Positions 30,945 through 39,365 of a stretch of DNA of 39,365 nt are shown here, one piece after another. Source of the stretch: Clostridia bacterium (GTDB lineage: Bacteria; Bacillota; Clostridia; Acetivibrionales; DSM-2933). Position 1 is the stretch's first letter, and every line of letters starts with the position of its first letter. A program made the position numbers and the translations under genes. The stretch is taken from the NCBI GenBank assembly GCA_026418275.1, contig JAOABQ010000106.1, positions 1-39,365 on the forward strand. Reading direction: 5' to 3'. Under the pieces are notes generated by a model, which searched no databases, had not been told where the DNA came from, and saw nothing but the letters and a program-made list of their open reading frames with translations.

Positions 30945-31712
30945 TCAGTCAATTTTTAATAACCTTTTCCCATTTTCCGTTGTAATCCTGGCGATTTCCT
31001 CCAAGGTTTCCCCTTTGATTTCTGCAATCTTTTCAGCAACAAGCCTTACAAAGACAGATTCGTTCCGTTTCCCCCTAAAAGGTTCCGGTGTAAGATAAGG
31101 GCAGTCGGTTTCGATCAAAAGCCGGTCCATGGGTGCATATTTTACAGCATCCGCCAGTTCTTTGGCATTTTTATAAGTAATTGGGCCGCTGATGGAAATA
31201 TAGAATTCCTGATTTAGAAATTCTCTTGCCATCTCCCGGTTTCCCGAAAAACTATGTATAATCCCGCCTACCGACTTCGCATCCTCCCCTGTCAAAACCT
31301 CCAGGGTATCCTTATAGGCATCCCGGCTGTGAATAATGACCGGGAGCTTTACACTCTTTGCAAGATCAATCTGTCTTCTGAACCAAAGCTTTTGAACCTC
31401 TACAGGTGAAAAATTCCGGTTGTAATCAAGTCCAATTTCACCAATGGCAACAACCTTCGGTTTCTTTGCATATTCTCCGACTTTATTTAACAACTCTTCA
31501 CTCATATCCTTTGCACTATGAGGATGAATTCCAACCGAAGCATAGATAAAATCATACTTTTTTGCCAGTGAAACCGACGCTTCCAAAGAGGGGATATCAT
31601 ATGAAACATTCAGAATATTGGTAATCCCGCTTTGGAAAGCTTTCTTCACAGCTTCGTCCCTGTCAAACTTAAACTTTCCCGAATTGTAGTGGGCATGTGT
31701 ATCAAAAAACAT
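30945..31712 (-). CDS. tatD: TatD-family metal-dependent hydrolase / DNase
   Basis: A 255-residue cytosolic TIM-barrel phosphoesterase of the TatD family, active as an exo- or endodeoxyribonuclease in characterised members. The metal ligands are all visible: HAH near the N-terminus (FFDTHAHYNSGKF), Glu in GEIGLDY, His in VIIHSRDA and IIHSFSG, and Asp in ETDCPYLTP. The length is typical. AAGGAG stands before the ATG. The AIM24 gene lies about 90 bp upstream on the same strand. Confidence 0.9.
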   Translation of the reverse strand: MFFDTHAHYNSGKFKFDRDEAVKKAFQSGITNILNVSYDIPSLEASVSLAKKYDFIYASVGIHPHSAKDMSEELLNKVGEYAKKPKVVAIGEIGLDYNRNFSPVEVQKLWFRRQIDLAKSVKLPVIIHSRDAYKDTLEVLTGEDAKSVGGIIHSFSGNREMAREFLNQEFYISISGPITYKNAKELADAVKYAPMDRLLIETDCPYLTPEPFRGKRNESVFVRLVAEKIAEIKGETLEEIARITTENGKRLLKID

Positions 31713-31799
31713 TAAATTTTCTCCTTACATATCTTTGTATGCCCATTATAGCATTAAGTCCCACATTTAAATATGGAAAGATTGGTTTAAACCGTTTTT

Positions 31800-32546
31800 T
31801 CATTTTACAAACTTTAATGCGGGAACCAGCCAAACCTCTCCAGTCCCACGGTATGTATGCAGCAAACCCTCTCCACTTCGGGCAGAACCTATAATGGACT
31901 TAGTGGACTTCTCCACTGTAAAATCAATATTTCCCCTTCTTACAATGGCATAATTTCCATCCACCTGCAAGGTCTCGTTATTGAGCTCATAAATCAGAAT
32001 TTCCTCAACCGGAACATTGCTTTGCAGTACGACAATTCCGCTTCCTTTGAGCTTGGTTTGGAATAGACCTTCCCCACCGGCTACTGCAGAGGATATGTTT
32101 TTTTGTGCAAAAACGCCGACTTCCACACTGCCCTCACAGCAGTAAAAGATTCCTTTATCCGCAACAATTTCGTCATGGTTCATTTCTATCACCAAGAAAT
32201 GGCTGTAGTTAGGCTCCAGATAGATCTCTCCCCTACCTGTATATCTTGGTTTAACCGACGATTCCCCCGTTAGTGCACCGCCTAAAATTCCTCTTGCGAT
32301 GGACCCCAGTGAAGAATCCACCTTCATATTTACCGCACCCTTCATAAACTGCAGCGCACCGGCTTCGGCAACCAATTCCCCGCCATTTAAATACGCACGT
32401 ACCTGACGAAGCTTGTTTGTGTGTTTTATATTTCCCGGTACATAATGCCCTTCCAACCTTTCATACTGTATAACCTCCAACACAACTCCTTTGCCTTCAC
32501 ACCGCTCAAGTACTTTTACCATGCTTGACAAATCAGGATTAAACAT
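31800..32546 (-). CDS. AIM24-family protein
   Basis: A 248-residue protein of the AIM24/TIGR00266-type beta-helix-like family. It contains VRAYLNGGELVAEAGALQFM, TGRGEIYLEPNYSHFLVIEM and a Gly-rich second half with SAVAGGEGLFQTKLKGSGIV and GLLHTYRGTGEVWLVPA, which form two related halves. There is no signal peptide. Bacterial members have no established function. ATG 32546 is preferred to 32573 because GAGGTGG stands upstream. It is probably cotranscribed with tatD. Confidence 0.8.
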   Translation of the reverse strand: MFNPDLSSMVKVLERCEGKGVVLEVIQYERLEGHYVPGNIKHTNKLRQVRAYLNGGELVAEAGALQFMKGAVNMKVDSSLGSIARGILGGALTGESSVKPRYTGRGEIYLEPNYSHFLVIEMNHDEIVADKGIFYCCEGSVEVGVFAQKNISSAVAGGEGLFQTKLKGSGIVVLQSNVPVEEILIYELNNETLQVDGNYAIVRRGNIDFTVEKSTKSIIGSARSGEGLLHTYRGTGEVWLVPALKFVK

Positions 32547-32699
32547 ATGACCACCTCTTCCATTTGATTTCACTCTATAAATTTAGATCCAAGAATGCAA
32601 ATTATGAATTCCTTATACAATTATAACAAATCTCTTTTTGTATCGGTAGTGCATGAAAGTTATCGATGATTATAAAAACTAATGTTCATGAACCCTCAT

Positions 32700-32760
32700 A
32701 AAAAAGTGACGAAAGTCATACGGTTTTCATAAAAATTGTGACTATCGGCATATTGAAAAA
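32700..32760 (+). promoter_or_regulatory. GTGAC-motif region upstream of the subtilase gene
   Basis: AAAAAAGTGACGAAAGTCAT followed by AAAAATTGTGACTATCGGC. The second motif shares GTGACTATCGGC with the tandem motif at 16549-16597. It lies 70-130 bp before the GTG start, a good place for a regulator site. The rest of 32547-32829 is AT-rich without an ORF. Confidence 0.35.
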
Positions 32761-32829
32761 TATACATATTTGTATTATTCTATTGTTTATGTTTGTATTA
32801 TTTTATTTAATTTTTTAGGGGGAAATCAA

Positions 32830-35800
32830 GTGAAAAACAAATTAAGTACAACACACCATCCTGATTATTACATAAGGAAAAGGTTTAGTATGAAAGGCTT
32901 TGTTGCAAAGATCTTGACAATTGCTTTAGTAACATCCAGCATTATTGTTCAGAATCCTGTAATTCATGCTGCTGAGGAAGCTCCGCTCAAAATGAAAAGC
33001 AAAAAAATCCGAGATGCTAATGCTACCAGAAAAACGGCGCATCAAGATACTAAGGAAATCATTGTAAAATACAAAAATAAAGCAAAAAAAGATGCTGTTA
33101 AGTCTTCCTTAAATCGCTCAATACCCGGCATTAAAGTTAATTTACAGGGTTATTCCAAATCTAACGAAATAGAAGTTTTGGATATTGGAAATAAAACAAG
33201 CATGGATTCCGTTTTAAAAACCTTAAAAGAAGACCCAAATATTGAATATGCCGAACCCAACTATCCTGTTTATGCATTTAAGACTCCTTCGGACGAAATG
33301 TTTTCTGAGCAATGGGCAATTAGCAACAAAGGTCAGTTGATCGGCTGGAAACCCGGCGAAAACCCAAGTTGGGGTACAAGGGGCTTGGATATTAACATTT
33401 TAAAAGCATGGGATAATGTTTCACCTCAGAACAAAGTCCTGGTTGCTGTAATTGATACGGGTATGGATATACTTCATCAGGATTTGTCCAGAGCCATTTT
33501 TACCAATTCATCGGAAATTCCGGATAACAAAATAGATGACGACGGAAACGATTATGTTGATGATATATCCGGCTGGGATTTTGCAAATAATGATAATAGC
33601 GTATTTGACAACATTGTTTATCCTTCCGAAAACGAAGATGATCATGGAACTCATGTCGCGGGGATTATCGCATCCAACCATGATCAAAAAGGGGTATGCG
33701 GTGTAAATAATAATGCCATGATCCTTCCTTTAAAATTTTTAAGTGGAAAAGATGGACGTGGGGATACTGCTTCTGTTATTGCAGCCATAAAATATGCAAA
33801 AAGGATGGGCGCAAAAATCATCAACTGCAGCTGGGGATCTACTGAATACAGTAAACTCCTTGAAGATGAGATAAGAAACTCACCGGATATTCTCTTTGTG
33901 TGTGCAGCCGGAAATGAAGGAATCGATACCGAGAAAACCCCTACATACCCTGCATGCTATAACCTCCCCAATATTATATCCGTTGCCTCTATTGACAGCA
34001 ATGGATATATGCCCTATTCATCAAGCTACGGCTATAATATCCACATTGCGGCACCGGGTGTAGATATCCTTAGCACTGTTTCCGGCAACAAATATGAATA
34101 TTACAGCGGCACCTCCATGGCTGCTCCATTTGTGACCGGTACAGCATCACTCATGTTAAGTGCCAATCCAAATTTACCCGTAAATTTGATCAAAAATGGA
34201 ATCCTCAACACATCAAAGAAACTCGATATGCTGGAAGGTTTGGTTTATACAGAAGGCATACCGGATGTTCAAGCTGCCCTTACATATTTTAACCCCATAG
34301 CTACCCCGGTTGTCACACCCTCTCCGGAAAATTCTTCACTGCCCCCATTAAGAACACCACCTTTAACAAATAATACTATAGCTAACAGTTCTTTAATGGA
34401 TTCCCCTGCCCGTGATTCAATACTTAATCGTTACAATACGACTGGCATAGATGGGAATGCACCAATATATAATACCCCATATACAACTTCTACGCCTACT
34501 CCTACTTCAATACCTACTAATACTCCTACCCATACACCTGCTCCCACACATACTCCTACTCCTATTCCTACCTGCACACCTACTCCAACCTGTACTCCTA
34601 CTCATACCCCCACTCATGCTCATACTTGTACTCCTACTCATACTCCAGTTCCTACCCATACACCCACTTATATACCTACCAATACACCTAACCCTGGAGG
34701 AGGTTTACCTCCCATACTTCACAAACCTACACCATCCGCTGCACCTTCTTATACACCTAATTATACACCTTCTTACACACCAACAAGTTTGCCTACAAAT
34801 ACTCCTTTCCCCAATAATGGAGGTGGTGGTTTACCTCCCCCTGTATCTCCTATACCTACAGAACCTCCAATAACAGAGATTGTAAACTTTACAGATTCCA
34901 GGCTGGAGCATCTGGTTCGGGATTCTATCTATAAAGATTCGGGTATTATTTTAAAGTCCGACCTGCTCAAACTAAAAAGCCTTAACTTATCTTATGAAAA
35001 CATCGTAAATCTTGAGGGGTTGCAATATGCTAAAAACTTGAAGTCCCTCAATATTTCAGGAAACACGAACATCGATATAAACCAATTGCCGGACTTAAGA
35101 TTCCTTGAGATATTAAACCTAAGTGATTTGGACCTAAATACCTTGATCTTCCTGTCTAGCCACACCAATTTACAGGCGTTGGATTTATCTTTAAATCCTC
35201 TGGATGACGTTGAAATTCTTTCCAGACTATTTAGGTTGAATGTTTTAAATCTTCAAAGTATTACTGGTATATATGCAACATCTGTTTTGGATGTAACCCC
35301 TGTTAAAAATTTGGGTAGTTTAATGTATCTTGATCTCAGTTATAATCTAGGTTTGGCAAACTTAGATACATTAAATGGTTTAACAAATATTGAAACTTTG
35401 AATATACAAAATTCTGAAGTAATTGCCATCGATTTTGTTAAGGGTATGAATAGGCTAACCACGTTGATTGCTAGTGAAAACAACATCTCAGATATTAATG
35501 TTCTTTCAAATAAGTACAATTTAATCACCCTGTTGCTAGACAATAACTCTATCAAAAATATTGATGCTTTAAGAGATTTAGACAACCTTATGGAATTGTT
35601 CTTGTCAAAAAACAAAATCTCAGATATTGGTGTGCTATCAGATAAGTATAATTTAGTTACCCTGTTGCTAAACAATAACACTATCAATAATATTGATGCT
35701 TTGAGAGATTTAACCAACCTTAGAGAACTGTTCCTGTCCAATAACATCATCTCAGATATTGGTGTACTTTCGGATAAGTACAATTTAGTTACGTTACTGT

Positions 35801-36687
35801 TAAACAATAACACTATAAGCAATATTAATGCTCTAAAAGATTTATCCAACCTTAGGATATTGTTCTTATCAGAAAATAAAATCACAGATTTCTCTCCGGT
35901 GGCTTCCTACTACAACAGTTTGTTATTAAAGGATTTTCTCCTATCTATGCCTACACCGGTAATCCCGAACAATAATCATTCAGGAAATATTTTTATTCCT
36001 ATTGCAGTCACCCCTTCGCCAACTGCAACAGCCACGGTTACCCCGACACCAACTACTACAGCAACGCCAACTGATATACCAACACCTACTACAGCAAATA
36101 TTTTTGAAGAATATAAAGGTCTAATTCCCAATGCCCCAGCCCTTAAAGATATTCAAGGGCACTGGGCTGAGGAAAATATACTCAAGCTAATTAAAGCAAA
36201 TATTGTAGGAGGATACCCGGATGGAACCCTACGTCCTGACGCAAGAATAAACCGGGCTGAATTTACAGTTATACTTTCTAAGGCCGTGGGATATAAACCG
36301 GATTCAAATCCTAAACTGGCATTTTCCGATGCACAGAAAATTCCAAAATGGGCAAAAGGATATGTAAAAACTGCCGTAGACAATGCAATTATCCAGGGAT
36401 ATCATGACAATACCTTTAGACCAAACAGCATACTGAACCGGAGCGAGCTAGTCGTTATGGCTTTTAAAGCTTTCGGATTCCAGAAATCAAGCATAACTAA
36501 GCACTCTTTTGGTGACATTAAGGATATCCCCAAATGGGCAAGAGAGTATTTTAACGAAGCAGTCAAACTGGGAATTATCAACGGCTACGATGACAATACA
36601 CTACGCCCCAACAACTTGGTTACCAGAGCTGAAGCATTTACTATCATCGCCAAATGCATGGACTTAAGAGAAAAAAATAAAAAATAA
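32830..36687 (+). CDS. Surface-anchored subtilisin-like protease with leucine-rich repeats and SLH domains
   Basis: A 1285-residue exported protein. After a signal peptide (core ILTIALVTSSIIVQNPVIHA) comes a prodomain (KEIIVKYKNKAKKDAVKSSL to about residue 145), then an S8 catalytic domain with Asp209 (VIDTGMD), His272 (HGTHVAG) and Ser429 (GTSMAAP) all present. A Thr-Pro linker follows, about residues 550-680, then leucine-rich repeats to about 1030, a second Thr-Pro linker, and three S-layer homology domains at the C-terminus. The GTG at 32830 is chosen because AGGGGGAAATCAA stands before it. The repeats probably bind protein or glycan, and the SLH domains hold the enzyme on the cell wall. 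It is convergent with another SLH protein. Targets cannot be predicted. Confidence 0.9.
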   Translation: MKNKLSTTHHPDYYIRKRFSMKGFVAKILTIALVTSSIIVQNPVIHAAEEAPLKMKSKKIRDANATRKTAHQDTKEIIVKYKNKAKKDAVKSSLNRSIPGIKVNLQGYSKSNEIEVLDIGNKTSMDSVLKTLKEDPNIEYAEPNYPVYAFKTPSDEMFSEQWAISNKGQLIGWKPGENPSWGTRGLDINILKAWDNVSPQNKVLVAVIDTGMDILHQDLSRAIFTNSSEIPDNKIDDDGNDYVDDISGWDFANNDNSVFDNIVYPSENEDDHGTHVAGIIASNHDQKGVCGVNNNAMILPLKFLSGKDGRGDTASVIAAIKYAKRMGAKIINCSWGSTEYSKLLEDEIRNSPDILFVCAAGNEGIDTEKTPTYPACYNLPNIISVASIDSNGYMPYSSSYGYNIHIAAPGVDILSTVSGNKYEYYSGTSMAAPFVTGTASLMLSANPNLPVNLIKNGILNTSKKLDMLEGLVYTEGIPDVQAALTYFNPIATPVVTPSPENSSLPPLRTPPLTNNTIANSSLMDSPARDSILNRYNTTGIDGNAPIYNTPYTTSTPTPTSIPTNTPTHTPAPTHTPTPIPTCTPTPTCTPTHTPTHAHTCTPTHTPVPTHTPTYIPTNTPNPGGGLPPILHKPTPSAAPSYTPNYTPSYTPTSLPTNTPFPNNGGGGLPPPVSPIPTEPPITEIVNFTDSRLEHLVRDSIYKDSGIILKSDLLKLKSLNLSYENIVNLEGLQYAKNLKSLNISGNTNIDINQLPDLRFLEILNLSDLDLNTLIFLSSHTNLQALDLSLNPLDDVEILSRLFRLNVLNLQSITGIYATSVLDVTPVKNLGSLMYLDLSYNLGLANLDTLNGLTNIETLNIQNSEVIAIDFVKGMNRLTTLIASENNISDINVLSNKYNLITLLLDNNSIKNIDALRDLDNLMELFLSKNKISDIGVLSDKYNLVTLLLNNNTINNIDALRDLTNLRELFLSNNIISDIGVLSDKYNLVTLLLNNNTISNINALKDLSNLRILFLSENKITDFSPVASYYNSLLLKDFLLSMPTPVIPNNNHSGNIFIPIAVTPSPTATATVTPTPTTTATPTDIPTPTTANIFEEYKGLIPNAPALKDIQGHWAEENILKLIKANIVGGYPDGTLRPDARINRAEFTVILSKAVGYKPDSNPKLAFSDAQKIPKWAKGYVKTAVDNAIIQGYHDNTFRPNSILNRSELVVMAFKAFGFQKSSITKHSFGDIKDIPKWAREYFNEAVKLGIINGYDDNTLRPNNLVTRAEAFTIIAKCMDLREKNKK
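34480..34870 (+). repeat. Low-complexity Thr-Pro linker coding repeats
   Basis: Tandem degenerate codons for Thr-Pro, with Pro-Thr-His and Pro-Thr-Cys variants, connect the protease and the leucine-rich repeats. The period is about 6-12 bp (ACTCCTACT-like units), so slippage is likely and length may vary between strains. Two Gly-rich breaks (GGGLPP) punctuate it. Confidence 0.75.
35490..35885 (+). repeat. Near-identical tandem leucine-rich repeat units
   Basis: At least three consecutive units of about 132 bp share the pattern KYNLVTLLLNNNTINNIDAL, then RDLTNLRELFLSNN.ISDIGVLSD. They are much more alike at DNA level than the flanking repeats, pointing to recent expansion. Confidence 0.75.
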
Positions 36688-36702
36688 GTTAAATAGTATA
36701 TT

Positions 36703-36743
36703 AAAATCAAGGGGCTGACCAAAAAGATCAGTCCCTTGATTTT
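36703..36743. terminator. Bidirectional terminator between convergent surface-protein genes
   Basis: AAAATCAAGGGGCTGA and TCAGTCCCTTGATTTT pair over 16 bp with one G-T wobble, with A and T runs on either side. It separates the two convergent SLH-protein genes. Confidence 0.85.
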
Positions 36744-36759
36744 TTAAAACTGCCACTGT

Positions 36760-39222
36760 TTACTGTGCACAATTGCACGGTAGTATTATCATATTTCCAA
36801 TGGAATAAACCTTTAATGTAGCTTTTTTTTCAGCCGGATCTTTATGATCCTCAGGAATCCCTGTTAACTCAACTTCCTTTTTCAGTGCATTATCCAATTC
36901 CTCTTTTAGGAAGCTGTGAACCGGTATAATCATATATATACCATCCTTTTGATCCTTTTTCATTAGAAGTTCATACGAGGTATCCTTGGATAAGGTTAGG
37001 ATTCCTTTTACAGTAACCGGCTTAACCATAAAGCCTTGTTGTTCTAAAAGACGGTACATGACAACAGCAGCTTCTCCACGGGTCACACCCTCCGCAGGCT
37101 TAAAATCTCCGTTTTTATACCCCTTCATAAGACCTCTTTGTTCTGCCAGGTTTAAATAACCGAGCGCCCATGTTGAAACCTTTTGTATATCCTTGTAGAA
37201 CAGTTTACCCAAAGCTGCCTTATCAATCGTTTGTTTATCATCAAGCATTCGAATGGCAATTGCAGCAATCTCCTCCCGTGTAATGATATCATTCGGTCTG
37301 AACTTTCCATTATACCCTGTCATGATTTTTAATTTGGCAACTCTCTGAATATAAGCGTTATATGGGGAATTCTCAGCAACGTCTGTAAAAATGGTCTTTG
37401 TGCCCGAATTTTTGCCTTGTTCGTAAAAGGTTTTGGCTGTATTCGCGTCCAAAGCGCCCGAGATCATTTTTGCCATTTGTGCTCTGGTAATGTTCATTTC
37501 CGGTTTGTACAAACCATTGCCCATTCCGCTGATCATACTTCTAGATGCAAGAACTTCAATACTATCCCTTGCCCAATGATTTTTCATATCCTCAAAGGCC
37601 GTGACAGATGCCGCTGCTTTGAAGCGTCCCGAACCTCCAATCCAGATGCTAAGAAGACTGTTTTCCCGATCAATCACACCTCCGCTGTATTCCCACTTAC
37701 TATTTTGGGAGGAGCTTAACCGATATATCCCTATCTTTCTGGAATCTACGTTTTTGAATTTTTCATTTTCAAATTTAAGATTTATATGGACAGGCTTTAA
37801 AGGCTTAGCATCCTTTGTATCAATTTCATAAACTGTTTCACCCGAAATAACACTGCTAACGGCCGTTTTCGTCCGAATTTCCTCTGTATAGGGACACTTT
37901 TTCACTACAATCACTGTGTCTTTTTCAAAAGTACCCTCACTGAACCTTAAGATCAGATTCCCGTTGAAAGCTTCAATATTCAAGGCGTTCTTCCCAACTA
38001 TAAAGCTGGTTTCATTTGGGTTGAACTCCTGTTTTTTATCCATACTTTCTTTTGACTTATCTTCCGGTTTAGTATCCGGAGTACTTCCAGGTATTTTTTC
38101 CTTAGGTTTTTCTATAATATCCTTTTCGTCTGAATTAGGGGTGGTTGTAGTTCCACCATTGGTAGTTCCACCGTTGGCAGTCCCACCTCCTGTTTCTTTC
38201 TTTTTCTGCACATTAACTGTACAACTGGCAGTTTTTTGGCCATCCATTGTTTTTACAGTAATGACAGCGGTACCCTCGGATTTTGCGTTAACCATTCCTT
38301 GTGCATTGACATCTGCTACATCAGAACTGCTGGATGTCCATGTCACAGCCTTATTTGTGGCATTTAGCGGTTTTATTTCGGCTGCAATACTAAAACTATC
38401 TCCAATAGTTACGTCTACCTTATCTTTCATAATACTCACACCGGATACCGGAATATATGCCACAGCATTGCCTTTATACTCTTGGGATACAAACCGGTCA
38501 GCATAGCTTTGCACCATCTGGGTAACCTTTACATGATAACCGGAATCAGGACTTAGCGGTGAAGATGGTATAAACCTTACTTTTTTGGCAATAAACTTAT
38601 TCTCCTCATATTCGTAAGGATCAACTGCTGTAAACGTTCCTTGGATTTCTTCGTCAGTTCCTTCTTTAAATACTTGAATCGTGCTTGAAGATATTGTAGA
38701 AGACTTAATATATTTATCAAAGCCTACTTCAATATACCCATTGCTGCTTTCGGGCATATAGGCAGTGACGCCCGATACTTTAGGTGCTTCAGTTGATTTC
38801 ATGCCAATATTGACATCGGTGTGGACGGGGGGCACATGCATGGTCCAGCTTTCAGCAGGTTCATCGCCCTCTTTCTCAAAAGCAACCTTCCAATCTCCTT
38901 CAGGTACATCCCAGGCATAACGCCCTTCCTTATCTGTAATCAGGGGATTCTCCTGTCCGAACCATTCAGCATCCCATGCTATCCAAGACCTGTCCTGATG
39001 TTTGTTTAGAACTGTTGCTTTGACTCCTTCCAGCCTATTTTCTGGTACTGCTTCATATACATATCCACTCGGGTCTATGATATAAACCGGGTTTGCAAAA
39101 TTTGGATTACTTCCGCCACCGCCGTTGCCGTTACCACCGCCATTATTGGGATTATTGGGAGTATATGCGTTTGCTTGACAATTACCGTCAGCTGCGTACT
39201 CCTCCCATACCCTGTTATACAT
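36760..39222 (-). CDS. SLH/Ig-like surface protein without signal peptide (probable 5'-truncated gene)
   Basis: An 820-residue reading frame. From the N-terminus: a Gly/Asn-rich linker (GGGNGNGGGGSNPN), a carboxypeptidase-regulatory-like unit (YVYEAVPENRLEGVKATVLN), an Ig/SbsA-like unit, a Big_2-type domain (VTIGDSFSIAAEIKPLNATN), a Thr-Gly-rich linker, then C-terminal SLH repeats (FEDMKNHWARDSIEVLASRS and two more) and a tail with one Cys pair (CNCAQ). These domains normally sit at the end of very large exported proteins. The frame starts without any signal peptide, its ribosome site (GGGAGG) is only two bases before the ATG, and the coding look continues upstream in frame (KTKIFKENESILREA) to a TGA about 48 bp before it. 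I therefore suspect a truncated or frameshifted copy. Confidence 0.75.
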   Translation of the reverse strand: MYNRVWEEYAADGNCQANAYTPNNPNNGGGNGNGGGGSNPNFANPVYIIDPSGYVYEAVPENRLEGVKATVLNKHQDRSWIAWDAEWFGQENPLITDKEGRYAWDVPEGDWKVAFEKEGDEPAESWTMHVPPVHTDVNIGMKSTEAPKVSGVTAYMPESSNGYIEVGFDKYIKSSTISSSTIQVFKEGTDEEIQGTFTAVDPYEYEENKFIAKKVRFIPSSPLSPDSGYHVKVTQMVQSYADRFVSQEYKGNAVAYIPVSGVSIMKDKVDVTIGDSFSIAAEIKPLNATNKAVTWTSSSSDVADVNAQGMVNAKSEGTAVITVKTMDGQKTASCTVNVQKKKETGGGTANGGTTNGGTTTTPNSDEKDIIEKPKEKIPGSTPDTKPEDKSKESMDKKQEFNPNETSFIVGKNALNIEAFNGNLILRFSEGTFEKDTVIVVKKCPYTEEIRTKTAVSSVISGETVYEIDTKDAKPLKPVHINLKFENEKFKNVDSRKIGIYRLSSSQNSKWEYSGGVIDRENSLLSIWIGGSGRFKAAASVTAFEDMKNHWARDSIEVLASRSMISGMGNGLYKPEMNITRAQMAKMISGALDANTAKTFYEQGKNSGTKTIFTDVAENSPYNAYIQRVAKLKIMTGYNGKFRPNDIITREEIAAIAIRMLDDKQTIDKAALGKLFYKDIQKVSTWALGYLNLAEQRGLMKGYKNGDFKPAEGVTRGEAAVVMYRLLEQQGFMVKPVTVKGILTLSKDTSYELLMKKDQKDGIYMIIPVHSFLKEELDNALKKEVELTGIPEDHKDPAEKKATLKVYSIGNMIILPCNCAQ

Positions 39223-39365
39223 GGCCTCCCTTAATATACTCTCATTTTCTTTAAATATCTTCGTTTTTCACAGTATTTCATTTTGATTTGTTTAAGCTTT
39301 CCCTCTAGATATTGCATAAATCTGGTAGTTTAGTAGTTTCGGGCAGAGAAATAAAACCGCATGTG

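Noticed and set aside
34480..34870. CRISPR-like array in the periodic region
   Set aside because: The period is only 6-12 bp, the units code for Thr-Pro in frame, and there are no unique spacers.
34451..34873. 140-residue plus-strand frame rich in Leu/Pro/Ile
   Set aside because: It is the second frame of the Thr-Pro linker repeats of the subtilase gene; its composition is explained by the repeat, and it has no ribosome site.
35340..35885. 181-residue minus-strand frame over the LRR array
   Set aside because: Internal repetition mirrors the LRR units on the other strand; it is a shadow frame.
37916..38506. 196-residue plus-strand frame opposite the SLH/Ig-like gene
   Set aside because: Antisense shadow of a clear domain-bearing gene, with hydrophobic low-complexity composition and no ribosome site.

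Overview
This window reads as chromosomal DNA of a low-GC, endospore-forming anaerobic Firmicute, most likely a clostridium of the cellulolytic Ruminiclostridium/Acetivibrio type. The genus is inferred. The evidence is a complete GerA-type germinant receptor operon, a YhcN/YlaJ-type spore lipoprotein, AGGAGG-like ribosome binding sites with several GTG and TTG starts, S-layer-homology surface proteins with Thr-Pro linkers, and an Agr-type peptide pheromone. No rRNA, tRNA or CRISPR array was seen.

Layout. 1-4 kb: a small lipoprotein, an HTH-methyltransferase fusion and an S-adenosylhomocysteine/methylthioadenosine deaminase. 4-9.5 kb (minus strand): a membrane GGDEF-EAL protein followed by two paralogous solute-binding lipoproteins with no transporter genes, closed by a terminator. 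10-14.3 kb: a mismatch uracil-DNA glycosylase, a short free-standing transcription unit, a CD3324-type HTH protein, two exported proteins (PPC-like and DUF1287-like), and two divergent paralogous proteins resembling spore-coat-associated families. 14.3-19.6 kb: an AT-rich accessory island. It holds a truncated immunity-like fragment, a probable immunity gene, a Sec-exported HNH-like toxin, an internally deleted IS21-type element, an XRE regulator divergent from a small gene across a cluster of repeated operator-like sites, and a 45-residue AgrD-like pheromone gene behind a kinase-less AgrC-like receptor. 19.8-28.9 kb: a PflX-type radical SAM protein, an Hsp20-like protein, the gerA-gerB-gerC operon with a fourth small membrane-protein gene coupled by ATGA overlap, a YhcN-like lipoprotein, and a DUF3795 / GyrI-like / WYL-regulator group. 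29-32.5 kb: a rhomboid protease with extra N- and C-terminal domains, TatD and AIM24. 32.8-39.2 kb: two convergent S-layer-homology surface proteins, one a subtilase-LRR-SLH fusion and the other lacking any signal peptide.

The most notable material is the agrD pheromone gene with its kinase-less receptor, the exported toxin/immunity locus beside it, the c-di-GMP enzyme grouped with orphan solute-binding lipoproteins, and an interspersed repeat of about 100 bp that folds into two hairpins and occurs four times (two near-identical copies, one partial, one diverged). Family assignments come from recognising motifs by eye; no database search was run.
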